Positions 19,338 to 27,035 of a stretch of DNA of 64,000 nucleotides are shown here, piece by piece. Source of the stretch: Sphingomonas sp. AP4-R1. GTDB lineage: Bacteria; Pseudomonadota; Alphaproteobacteria; Sphingomonadales; Sphingomonadaceae. The position numbers and the translations under genes are program-made. Every line of letters begins with the position of its first letter. The stretch's first letter is position 1. The notes below the pieces were generated by a model. It made no database searches and had not been told where the DNA came from. It worked only from the letters and a program-made list of their open reading frames with translations. The stretch is taken from positions 2,556,001 through 2,620,000 of the forward strand of contig NZ_CP053346.1 in NCBI RefSeq assembly GCF_013113735.1. Reading direction: 5' to 3'.

Positions 19338-20333
19338 TCATCGCTGCCATGAGTGTGTCTCATCGCACTGGATCGGCCGCCGGGGCTGGATCGGTCGGCA
19401 ATCGGTCGAGGCTTCGAAGGCTTGCACCACCTGCGCCATGATCGAGATTGCTAAGGTATGAGGGTCGCGGCTCGCCGCGATCAAACCAACCGGACCGGTT
19501 ACGCACTCGACAACGTCCCGCTTGACGTGCGCGTCCAACAGGCGGCGTCGGCGTTCCTCGTGGGTCTTCCTGCTGCCCATCGCACCAATGAAGAAGGGTT
19601 GCTGCTGTAGCGCCTGGATCAGTAGAGCGGTTTCCCAGTCGTGATCGTGAAAGAGCGTCACCACTGCAGTCCAGGGGTCGGCTGTCAGGCTCTCCGATGG
19701 TCCCAGGGTCCGAAGGAGTTCGACATCGACGCCCTGTTGCCGCGCATCTTCAAGGAGCGACGTTTGGGGCGTCAGAAGCAGCGTTTGCGCGCCATAGGCT
19801 CGAGCGATCGCGATCAGGGCCATGGGCTCGGCCCCATGTCCCAGCACGACGAGGCGCAGATCGGGGTCGTGGCGCGCGAGGAAGGCGGGACCGAGCCACC
19901 TGGTACAATCTTCTTCGGCCGCCTCGCGGACGGTGAGCGAGCCGGTTGACGAAAGGACTATGGCGACGGAACGACGCATCTCAAGGCGCCCGATCGCCCG
20001 GTCGATCTGTCGCTGATCGGGATCAGGTGTGAAAAGCAGGTCGATCCCGCCGCCGCAGGGAAGACGGATGTCGATATAGCGTGAGCCGGCACCGAAGCGA
20101 ACGAGCCGGGCCTGTCCCGCTGCCAGCGCATTGAGCGCCTCCGCAATGACCGCAGCCTCGACGCAACCACCCGAAAAGGAACCGATCGCGGAGCCGCTCT
20201 CGCTCACCGCCATATGCTGGCCGGGCGCGCGTGCCGCGCCGCCGATCACGCCGGTCAGCGTCACCAGTACAGCGCGCTCTCCCCGCCCTGCACAGTCGCG
20301 AATGAACCGCAGGAGAGGAAGCGCCTGCCTCAT
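19338..20333 (-). CDS. XdhC/CoxI-family molybdoenzyme maturation factor
   Basis: About 331 residues. The N-terminal XdhC/CoxI domain has GSFSGGCVEAAV, and the C-terminal Rossmann-like domain contains FFIGAMGSRKTHEERR. XdhC and PaoD proteins bind, sulfurate and insert molybdenum cofactor into the large subunit, which fits its place just upstream of the hydroxylase genes. It starts seven bases after the MFS gene stop (ATG 20333; a TTG at 20336 is also in frame). A 109-base gap separates it from the 2Fe-2S gene, enough for a separate promoter. Confidence 0.88.
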   Translation of the reverse strand: MRQALPLLRFIRDCAGRGERAVLVTLTGVIGGAARAPGQHMAVSESGSAIGSFSGGCVEAAVIAEALNALAAGQARLVRFGAGSRYIDIRLPCGGGIDLLFTPDPDQRQIDRAIGRLEMRRSVAIVLSSTGSLTVREAAEEDCTRWLGPAFLARHDPDLRLVVLGHGAEPMALIAIARAYGAQTLLLTPQTSLLEDARQQGVDVELLRTLGPSESLTADPWTAVVTLFHDHDWETALLIQALQQQPFFIGAMGSRKTHEERRRRLLDAHVKRDVVECVTGPVGLIAASRDPHTLAISIMAQVVQAFEASTDCRPIQPRRPIQCDETHSWQR

Positions 20334-20340
20334 CAATGGC

Positions 20341-21567
20341 TCACGCTGCGATCGGATGCGGCAGGAGGGAAGGGAGCCGGCCGATCGTGAAACCCGCCAC
20401 GGCGGCCAGGCCGAGCAGGCCCGCGCTTGTCAGGAACTCCACGTTGGGGCCGGCGGCATCAAACACCATGCCGCCCACCGTGGCGCCGAGCGTGATGGCG
20501 AGCTGCACGATCGCCACCATTAGCCCGCCGCCGGCCTCTGCTTCGTCGGGCACGGTGCGCGCCAGCCACGTCCACCAGGCAACCGGTGCTGCGGTTCCGG
20601 CGAAACCCCACACCGCGAGCAGCGCGGCGGTGGCCAGGGTCGATCCGCCGAGCAGCGCAAGAAGCACCGCGACGACCGCCATCATCGTCGGCAGCACGCC
20701 GAGGGTTAGGAAGAGGCCCTTGTCGAGGACGCGGCCGATGAGCACCGTACCGGTGAAGCCGGCCACGCCGACGATCAGCAGCATGGCTGACAGCATGGCG
20801 GCGCCGACATGCGTCACCTGCTCGAGGAAGGGACGCAGGTAGGTGAAGAGCGCGAATTGCCCGACGAAGAGCAAAGCGACGGTCACCAGGCCAAACACGA
20901 CCGGCGGGCGCTTCAGCAGCGCCAACATTGCTCGACCACCCTGCGATTGCTCCATCGGCAGCCGCGGCAGCGTCACCGCCTGCCAGACAATCGCGGCGAC
21001 CGCGGCCGGCACCACGCTGAAGAAGGCTCCACGCCATCCGATCAGCCCGCCCATGAAGCTGCCGAGCGGTGCCGCGATGACAGTTGCGAGCGCGTTGCCG
21101 CCGTTGATGACGGCGAGCGCCTTGGCGACCTGATCCTCCGGGACCAGTCGCATTGCGATCGATGCAGACATCGACCAGAAGCCGCCGATCGCCACGCCGA
21201 GCAGCGCCCGTCCGGCCATCAGGACGAGATAGGTCGATGCAAAGGCGACGATCGCACCCGAGACGACGAGCAGCGCCGTCAGCGCCAAGACCACGAGCCG
21301 GCGATCAATCCGCCCCAGGACAGTCGATAGCGACAGGCTGGTGATGACAGCGAAGACACCGGAAATGGCGATCGCCTGTCCGGCCTGACCTTCCGTGAGC
21401 GACAGAGTGCGCGCGATAGGGCTAAGCAGGCTGACCGGCATGAATTCGGAGGCGACGAGCACGAAGCTGCATAGCGCCATCGCATAGACCGCGCCCCAGC
21501 GCGTCGTGTTCTCTGCCGTCCCGGCTGGGACTATCGATGCCGCAGGTGCGGCCGTAAGGCTCGCCAT
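20341..21567 (-). CDS. MFS transporter, DHA1-like
   Basis: A 408-residue inner-membrane protein with twelve predicted helices. The cytoplasmic loop between helices 2 and 3 reads LGRIDRRLV, and the family feature FMPVSLLSPIAR lies in helix 1-2, typical of DHA1 efflux carriers (NepI/PbuE/AraJ relatives). An AGGAGAG ribosome site lies six bases before ATG 21567. It is followed at once by xdhC, so it may move the substrate or product of the molybdenum hydroxylase; that role is inferred from position only. Confidence 0.88.
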   Translation of the reverse strand: MASLTAAPAASIVPAGTAENTTRWGAVYAMALCSFVLVASEFMPVSLLSPIARTLSLTEGQAGQAIAISGVFAVITSLSLSTVLGRIDRRLVVLALTALLVVSGAIVAFASTYLVLMAGRALLGVAIGGFWSMSASIAMRLVPEDQVAKALAVINGGNALATVIAAPLGSFMGGLIGWRGAFFSVVPAAVAAIVWQAVTLPRLPMEQSQGGRAMLALLKRPPVVFGLVTVALLFVGQFALFTYLRPFLEQVTHVGAAMLSAMLLIVGVAGFTGTVLIGRVLDKGLFLTLGVLPTMMAVVAVLLALLGGSTLATAALLAVWGFAGTAAPVAWWTWLARTVPDEAEAGGGLMVAIVQLAITLGATVGGMVFDAAGPNVEFLTSAGLLGLAAVAGFTIGRLPSLLPHPIAA

Positions 21568-21592
21568 AAAGGCTCTCCTGTTAAATCATGCG

Positions 21593-21607
21593 GCCCCGGA
21601 CCGGGGC
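21593..21607. promoter_or_regulatory. GC-rich palindrome upstream of the MFS-xdhC genes
   Basis: GCCCCGG and CCGGGGC flank a single A, 26 bases before the MFS start codon. This could be a regulator-binding site. It has no following T-run, so it is unlikely to be an intrinsic terminator for the gene upstream. Confidence 0.3.
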
Positions 21608-21744
21608 ACGGAGGGGAAGGGGGCGTTCGGCCCATGCGCTTGCGGGACCGCCGAAACGGATGGTGACCCGCTAACTGGTCAAATCTAGGATGCAGGCAGA
21701 TGGTGAACAATGTGCCGGTCCGTTCATGGAGCGATGAGCGAAAC

Positions 21745-22464
21745 TCATCGTCGAGATGCCGAGCGGGTGGATCGTTCGATCCGGTAACGCAGCCATAGAA
21801 TGCCACCGTTCAGCAGCTCATGCTCCTCAAGCACCAGTGCGGTCAGCTCGATAGGCAAACCTTCTGCGCTGTCCGGACCGTCGAACGTCGCCGGCGCGCC
21901 GCCGGCACCGTCGATCGCTGGGACGATCATTAGGCTGATCTCATCTACCATCCCGGCGCGAAGGAGGGCGCCATTAATGTGGCCGCCCCCTTCGAGGAGA
22001 AGGTGGTCGATGTGAAGTTGGCCCTTCAGAAAGGACATGGCGGCGTCGAGGTCGAAACTCTCTGTTCCTGCGAATACATAACCGACGCCATCGCCGCGAA
22101 GGCCGGCGAGGTGGCTGTCTGAAACCTGTTCGGTCAGCAGGACAATGATGGGATCGCCCCCTACGTCAGCACGACCCCATGCGATCTTGCCGTGTGCGTC
22201 GGTCACGATCGCGTAAGCGGTGGCATCCGTCTTCGGCAGCCACGCCGTGCGCGGAAAGCGTTCGGTGGTGTCCTGCGGGTAGGCTTCGCGTTTGGCGAAC
22301 TCCTGCCCGGTCGCCCGCCCCACGATCCACGACCCACCACCAAGGCGTTCGTGGAGACGATCGTAGGTCTCATGCGAGTGGGCGCCCGTGGGCGACCAGC
22401 GTTGCGGCAGGATGCGGCCGTCAATGCTGCTTGCCATATGGCAGGTGATCCGGGGCCGGGGCAT
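21745..22464 (-). CDS. RibD C-terminal/DHFR-like reductase
   Basis: A 239-residue soluble protein of the dihydrofolate reductase-like superfamily. Near the N-terminus it has ITCHMASSIDGRI, the substrate-site segment of RibD-type reductases, and later the NADPH-site stretch LLLEGGGHINGALL. Such stand-alone domains reduce pyrimidine or pterin-like substrates, though many have no known role. AGGA precedes ATG 22464. It is transcribed toward the MFS gene; the 177-base gap and palindrome suggest a separate unit. Confidence 0.83.
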   Translation of the reverse strand: MPRPRITCHMASSIDGRILPQRWSPTGAHSHETYDRLHERLGGGSWIVGRATGQEFAKREAYPQDTTERFPRTAWLPKTDATAYAIVTDAHGKIAWGRADVGGDPIIVLLTEQVSDSHLAGLRGDGVGYVFAGTESFDLDAAMSFLKGQLHIDHLLLEGGGHINGALLRAGMVDEISLMIVPAIDGAGGAPATFDGPDSAEGLPIELTALVLEEHELLNGGILWLRYRIERSTRSASRR

Positions 22465-22638
22465 GTGAATTCCTATGTGTGTTCACGACTACTAACGCGT
22501 CAATCAGGTCAACGGCGCTAGTTTGTAGCTGAATCCTCTGCAACGCTACGATGATAACTGCTCACGGAAGCGCAAGGGTGGGTTCGCGTTCTAATCCCAT
22601 AATCGGGCCGATCGCCCGATCAGCACGGAGCCCAAACC

Positions 22639-23424
22639 ATGACAGCCTCATTCAACTTCTCCTTCGCCGGCAAGGTCGCATTCGTGACCGGCGCGGCGAA
22701 CGGCATCGGTCGCGCTACCGCGCGAGCGTTTGCAAAGGCTGGCGCCAGCGTTGCTGTGGTCGATGTGTCCGAAAGCGGGGCCACCGCGGTTGCCGACGAA
22801 ATCGAGGGGGCTGGTGGAAAGGCGCTCGCGATCCGCTGCGACGTGTCGAAGAACGCTGATGTCGAAGCCGCGCTGGCGCAGACGGTCGAACAATTCGGGG
22901 GCGTCGATATCGCCTTTAACAACGCCGGCATCGAGCAGGGACAGATCAAGCTCGCCGAATTGAGCGAAGATGATTTCGACCGCCTGACAGCGATTGACCT
23001 CAAGGGCGTGTTCCTTTGCATGAAGCACCAGATTCCGCTTATGAAGCAGCGCGGGGGCGGCACGATCGTCAATACGTCGTCGGGTGCCGGCGTCGTCGGC
23101 ATCCCGGGCCAAGCCGGCTATGTCGCGGTGAAGCATGGCGTCATCGGCATGAGCCGCTCGGCTGCGCTGGAATATATCGCCGATGGCATCCGGGTTAATG
23201 CCATCTGCCCCGGCATCATCGAGACGCCGATGATTACCGACCGCGTGTCCGGCGGAACAGCCGAAGGTCAGCAGAAGATGGTCGAGCAGGAGCCGATTGG
23301 TCGGATGGGCAAGCCGGAGGAGATCGCTGCGGCCGTCCTTTTCATCTGTTCGGACGCGGGGGGCTTCATGGTCGGCCATGCGATGGTCGTCGATGGCGGC
23401 CAGACCGCCGGTCTGAGCGGCTGA
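22639..23424 (+). CDS. Short-chain dehydrogenase/reductase
   Basis: A 261-residue classical SDR. It shows the cofactor motif TGAANGIG (residues about 13-20), NNAG, the catalytic serine in NTSSGAG, YVAVK (tyrosine and lysine), and a C-terminal [13 protein letters not shown]. The aspartate after beta-2 (AVVDVSE) suggests NAD preference. It diverges from the RibD-like gene across about 170 bases. Substrate unknown. Confidence 0.92.
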   Translation: MTASFNFSFAGKVAFVTGAANGIGRATARAFAKAGASVAVVDVSESGATAVADEIEGAGGKALAIRCDVSKNADVEAALAQTVEQFGGVDIAFNNAGIEQGQIKLAELSEDDFDRLTAIDLKGVFLCMKHQIPLMKQRGGGTIVNTSSGAGVVGIPGQAGYVAVKHGVIGMSRSAALEYIADGIRVNAICPGIIETPMITDRVSGGTAEGQQKMVEQEPIGRMGKPEEIAAAVLFICSDAGGFMVGHAMVVDGGQTAGLSG

Positions 23425-23510
23425 TTGCGGCACGACGCGACCCGACACGGTTGCCCGACTTCATCATCATATTTCGGGGAGCATCGCTTCCTCGTGAAAA
23501 GGAAGCATAA

Positions 23511-24818
23511 ATGCCCAAATCGCCTCTGACGCTTATAACCGCTATTGCACTTGTAAGCGGGGCGCCTGCAGCGGCGCAGCTGACGAATGGCGTCGGCTTG
23601 CCTGCCGAGGGAGCGCGAGCGCCCGACGGGCCAGTCACGCCAGGTCAGCCGCTTGCCGTGAATCAGGCACCGGTGCCGACGCAACGACCCGCCTTTCCCG
23701 GCCAGGCACGGGCCCCGGCGGTCGTCACCCGCACGCCAATTGCCGTCGAGGTCAAGGCGCACAATCTGAACCACCCGTGGGGGTTGGCCTTCATCGGCGA
23801 CGGCCGGATGCTCATTACAGAAAAGCCCGGGTCGATGCGCGTCCTCGATATGGCAAGCGGCACGCCCGTTGCAGGTGTACAGGGCATTCCGGCTGTAGTC
23901 TTCAAGGGCGATGGCGGCTTGCTGGATGTCGTAACCGACCCTGCCTTCGCGCAGAACCGGATGATCTACTTCACCTATGTCGAGCCACGCGGCGAAGAGG
24001 ATAGCGGGCTTGTCGTTGCAAAAGCCCGGCTGAAGCCGCCTAAGTCGGGCGGCAACCAGGCACCGATGTATACGCTCGAGAACGTCACGACGCTTCTGCG
24101 CGCGACAGGCGCCAAGGAACCCGGCCATTACGGCTCGCGGCTGGTTTTCGATGCCGAAGGCTACCTGTTCGTAAGCCTGGGCGAGCGCTTCTTCTATCCG
24201 ACACGGGGCGAGGCGCAGTCGTTGTACTCGATCCTCGGCAAGGTGCTGCGCATCTCGACCGACGGCAAGGCCGCACCCGGCAATCCGTTCGACCGCGACC
24301 AGCAGCTCGAGGACCATCCCCGCGCTGAGATCTGGAGCTATGGCCATCGTAATCCGCAAGCGCTGGCGATCAGCCCGGTCGACGGCCGGCTTTGGGAGTC
24401 CGAGCACGGCCCCAACGGTGGCGACGAGGTGAACCTGATAGGACGTGGCGCCAACTACGGATGGCCGCTCGTCGCTTACGGCAACAATTACGACAAGACG
24501 CCGATAAACGGTGGTCGCACCGTGCTCAAGGACACCGAACAACCGCGCTATGTCTGGCAGGCGACGGTCGCTCCCGGAGGAATGGACTTCTACTCGGCCG
24601 GCCTTATTCGCGAATGGAAGAACAACCTCTTTGTGGCCGCTCTCGCCGGACAGCATCTCGCGCGGCTGGTAATCGAAGGAGACCGGATCGTGGGCGAGGA
24701 ACGCCTTCTCCAGGATCAGCATCAGCGTATTCGCGACGTGAAGCAGGGGCCGGACGGGGCTCTTTGGGTCGTGACCGACGATGCCGATGGCCGGCTGATC
24801 CGGCTCGCGCCCAGCTAA
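23511..24818 (+). CDS. PQQ-dependent sugar (aldose) dehydrogenase-like exported protein
   Basis: A 435-residue protein with a signal peptide ending at AAAQL. The beta-propeller has the soluble glucose/sorbosone dehydrogenase signatures HPWGLAFIGDGRMLITEK, YGSRLVFDAEGYLFVSLGE, EIWSYGHRNPQALAI and EHGPNGGDEVNLI, whose histidine, arginine and asparagine residues contact PQQ in the family. An AAGGAAG site precedes ATG 23511. It lies 86 bases after the SDR on the same strand, so the two may be co-transcribed. PQQ use is inferred from the family. Confidence 0.87.
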   Translation: MPKSPLTLITAIALVSGAPAAAQLTNGVGLPAEGARAPDGPVTPGQPLAVNQAPVPTQRPAFPGQARAPAVVTRTPIAVEVKAHNLNHPWGLAFIGDGRMLITEKPGSMRVLDMASGTPVAGVQGIPAVVFKGDGGLLDVVTDPAFAQNRMIYFTYVEPRGEEDSGLVVAKARLKPPKSGGNQAPMYTLENVTTLLRATGAKEPGHYGSRLVFDAEGYLFVSLGERFFYPTRGEAQSLYSILGKVLRISTDGKAAPGNPFDRDQQLEDHPRAEIWSYGHRNPQALAISPVDGRLWESEHGPNGGDEVNLIGRGANYGWPLVAYGNNYDKTPINGGRTVLKDTEQPRYVWQATVAPGGMDFYSAGLIREWKNNLFVAALAGQHLARLVIEGDRIVGEERLLQDQHQRIRDVKQGPDGALWVVTDDADGRLIRLAPS

Positions 24819-24832
24819 GTCCGGCCTGAGCG

Positions 24833-24857
24833 ATGCTCACTGTGGTCGACTGAGCAT
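24833..24857. terminator. Stem-loop after the sugar dehydrogenase gene
   Basis: ATGCTCA and TGAGCAT pair around an 11-base loop, 15 bases after the stop. There is no T-run on either side, so this is at best a weak or Rho-assisted end signal. Confidence 0.25.
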
Positions 24858-25187
24858 AGCGTTTGCCTGACCGGCCACATCATCGTCCTGATCGTCGAGT
24901 CACTCCTGTGCAATTGCGCGGGCCAGGCGGATCTTTCGCTCGCGGCTGAAGCTGTAGCCGTGAAGGATGTCATCCTCAAAGCCGTGGACGATGCCGTCGT
25001 CCCGGTTGCTGAAAGGAGCCAGATGATGAACGCGTCAATGAGCCTCTCTAGGTTATAGGTCAGCGAGACAGCTCGGCCCGGATCCTGCGATCACCCGACG
25101 AACCTCGTCGACGGTCCTCGGACCCCTGACCGAGCTCGCCGGCCGCTTGCGTGACCCTGCGCGATCAGCTGTCTTCGAGTGCGGGCA
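24858..25187. other. Gene-free stretch with a possible gene remnant on the minus strand
   Basis: No full gene. On the minus strand, 25034 to 24900 is open in one frame without a start and ends in LHGYSFSRERKIRLARAIAQE before a TGA; it has the composition of real protein and may be the tail of a lost gene. I cannot name it. The region lies downstream of two convergent transcription units. Confidence 0.35.
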
Positions 25188-25922
25188 TCAGGCGTTCGCC
25201 GCAGGTGCCTCATACCAATGGGCTGCCCGGTAGCAGCCCGCCGCGTGATCGCCGTGCAGATAGGCAAGGCGGTGCGCCGCACCCACGAGGAAGTCACAGC
25301 TGGATCGAAGCCCCGAAAATGCCTTCTTCACCTCCGGACTGGGTGAAGGCCCCATCAGATGATCGGCGCAGATTTGTGCCAGGACTGCGAAGATATCCAT
25401 CTGCGCGGTAGGCGTGCGCACCGTGCCCAAGATAACTCCCGTGCGATCGACAATTGCTTCATCTCGCTTGAAAAGCTCGAGAACGGCCTCCCCGAAGGCC
25501 TCCTTTGAACCGAATTGGGCATGGAATACGGGATGGCCTGGCTTCTCCTCGTCCATGTCGTAGTGGGCGCCGTACACGTGCTCTAGACTGCCGGCCTTCT
25601 GCCGAAAGTAAGCGACCTCGGTCCCGAACGTCTTGGTCCTCAACGGCATTGCCTTGAAGTCCGGCCCTTCCAGCGTCAGCCATCCTTTCGCAACTACGAA
25701 AAGGTCGGGACCTCGACGATTTGGCCGCTCCGGCACGTAGAAGACGATCGGCCCGAAGTTCAGCTTTACGACATCGTCGGGCGCAGCCGGATCGATCCGG
25801 AACACCTCGAAGCCACTCGAAGGCGCAACCTGACTGGCCTGATACATCTGCATCAGCCCGAATGTCGCGGTCTGCCATGCGTCCGCCACGCGCTGCAGCA
25901 CTCGCGGTGCGTCCTTGTTCAC
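25188..25922 (-). CDS. Unknown protein, last gene of a methyltransferase/GHKL/receiver operon
   Basis: A 244-residue soluble protein starting at GTG 25922, 15 bases after the receiver-protein stop, with GGGGAG upstream. I do not recognise the family with confidence. A conserved-looking core, YGAHYDMDEEKPGHPVFHAQFG near residue 120 (quoted in part: GAHYDMDE and HPVFHAQFG), has the aspartate/histidine spacing seen in some uncharacterised restriction-associated proteins such as DUF2290, and a histidine-rich stretch follows near the end. Its strict packing with the upstream genes argues that it belongs to their system, as effector or accessory. No nuclease motif is evident. Confidence 0.65.
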   Translation of the reverse strand: MNKDAPRVLQRVADAWQTATFGLMQMYQASQVAPSSGFEVFRIDPAAPDDVVKLNFGPIVFYVPERPNRRGPDLFVVAKGWLTLEGPDFKAMPLRTKTFGTEVAYFRQKAGSLEHVYGAHYDMDEEKPGHPVFHAQFGSKEAFGEAVLELFKRDEAIVDRTGVILGTVRTPTAQMDIFAVLAQICADHLMGPSPSPEVKKAFSGLRSSCDFLVGAAHRLAYLHGDHAAGCYRAAHWYEAPAANA

Positions 25923-25937
25923 GCCCCCAAGCTCCCC

Positions 25938-27035
25938 TCACAAACCCAGCAAGGGAGCCCACTCGTCGTAGAAGTCCCTTTCTACGCGACAGAGCTGCGC
26001 GCCAGATGGAATCCAGCTGCTCGATGGCACGGAGCAATCGGCTCGCTCACACACCGGCCGCACGGTGAATGGACACCAAAAGCCGCCCTTCACCCCGCCG
26101 CATCGATCGCAGTCATGCGTCGCCAAGGGTCGGCCGAGCGCTTCCTCGACAAGCCGACGATTGAGATCGGCAAATGACTCCAAGTCCGCCTGATCGAGGT
26201 CGCCGCCGAAGCCATCGAGGATGCGATCCACATCGCCGCGCCAGAAATAGCTGTGCCCCGCGCTGAACGGCCCTGTGTAACGGGCATCAGCAAACAACGG
26301 CTCGATCGCTTCCGACTCTCCCAACGTCGTTGCCATGTACGCGCACAGACTATGTCGAGAGAGGATCGGACCGGGATACTTCAGAATCGCATTGCAGAGG
26401 ACGTGACCCAAGACATAGGTGAGCAGCCTGATCTTATCCGCATCATCGGGCTGGTCTTCTCCAGCGAAGCTGCGAAGCTGCTGGAGCAAAGCCGAGTTCG
26501 AAGCGCCGAGCCGCGACATGTAGGCGGCGAACTGGCTTTCCAAACGCGAGCGTCCGAGCAGCGACGAGAGCACGGCGGCAAGGCTCCGCCTTTCCGTGAG
26601 GAGCGCTGGCGCCTCCTCGATCCCGCTACGCAGACTACGAAAGCCCCTGAACGTGGTCGCGACGAACGCCGCTCCATGCTCATCATCTGTCGGCACGCGG
26701 AGTTCGAAGAGGTTCGGCTCTTTTGGGAGATTCGCAACATTGCCGCGCGAGAAGTCGCCCACGGGGATCGCCTTCTTCTGGCACCAGCCTACGATGCTGA
26801 GGCCGAACAATCCCTTCACACTGGTCGTGAGATCGTAATCGGTGATCACGAGTGCAGTCTGATCGTCGACACGGGCTTCAAAGGCCTCGGCCGGCGGACC
26901 ATCTTCCTCGGTCGGTACCCAGGTCCTGATTTCGACTTCTTCCGCCGGCATGAGCACGGCCAGACGCTGACGAAGAGACTCCAAGCTTTCGGGGTTGTCG
27001 TCAATCAATAGCAGATTGGGCGTTTCATCGGCCAC
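25938..27035 (-). CDS. Receiver-domain protein with cysteine-rich C-terminus
   Basis: A 365-residue protein. Residues 7-120 form a receiver-like domain: acidic pair D12-D13 in LLLIDDNPES and a likely phosphoacceptor D66 in VITDYDL. The middle third is helical and unrecognised. Near the C-terminus six cysteines (about 309, 312, 321, 329, 334 and 349, starting CDRCGG) look like a zinc-binding ribbon. There is no helix-turn-helix or enzymatic output domain, so this is not a standard transcription regulator. GTG 27035 is chosen because it overlaps the kinase stop (TAGTG) and GGAGGG lies upstream; the frame extends 15 codons further. Likely partner of the GHKL protein upstream. Confidence 0.75.
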   Translation of the reverse strand: MADETPNLLLIDDNPESLESLRQRLAVLMPAEEVEIRTWVPTEEDGPPAEAFEARVDDQTALVITDYDLTTSVKGLFGLSIVGWCQKKAIPVGDFSRGNVANLPKEPNLFELRVPTDDEHGAAFVATTFRGFRSLRSGIEEAPALLTERRSLAAVLSSLLGRSRLESQFAAYMSRLGASNSALLQQLRSFAGEDQPDDADKIRLLTYVLGHVLCNAILKYPGPILSRHSLCAYMATTLGESEAIEPLFADARYTGPFSAGHSYFWRGDVDRILDGFGGDLDQADLESFADLNRRLVEEALGRPLATHDCDRCGGVKGGFWCPFTVRPVCERADCSVPSSSWIPSGAQLCRVERDFYDEWAPLLGL

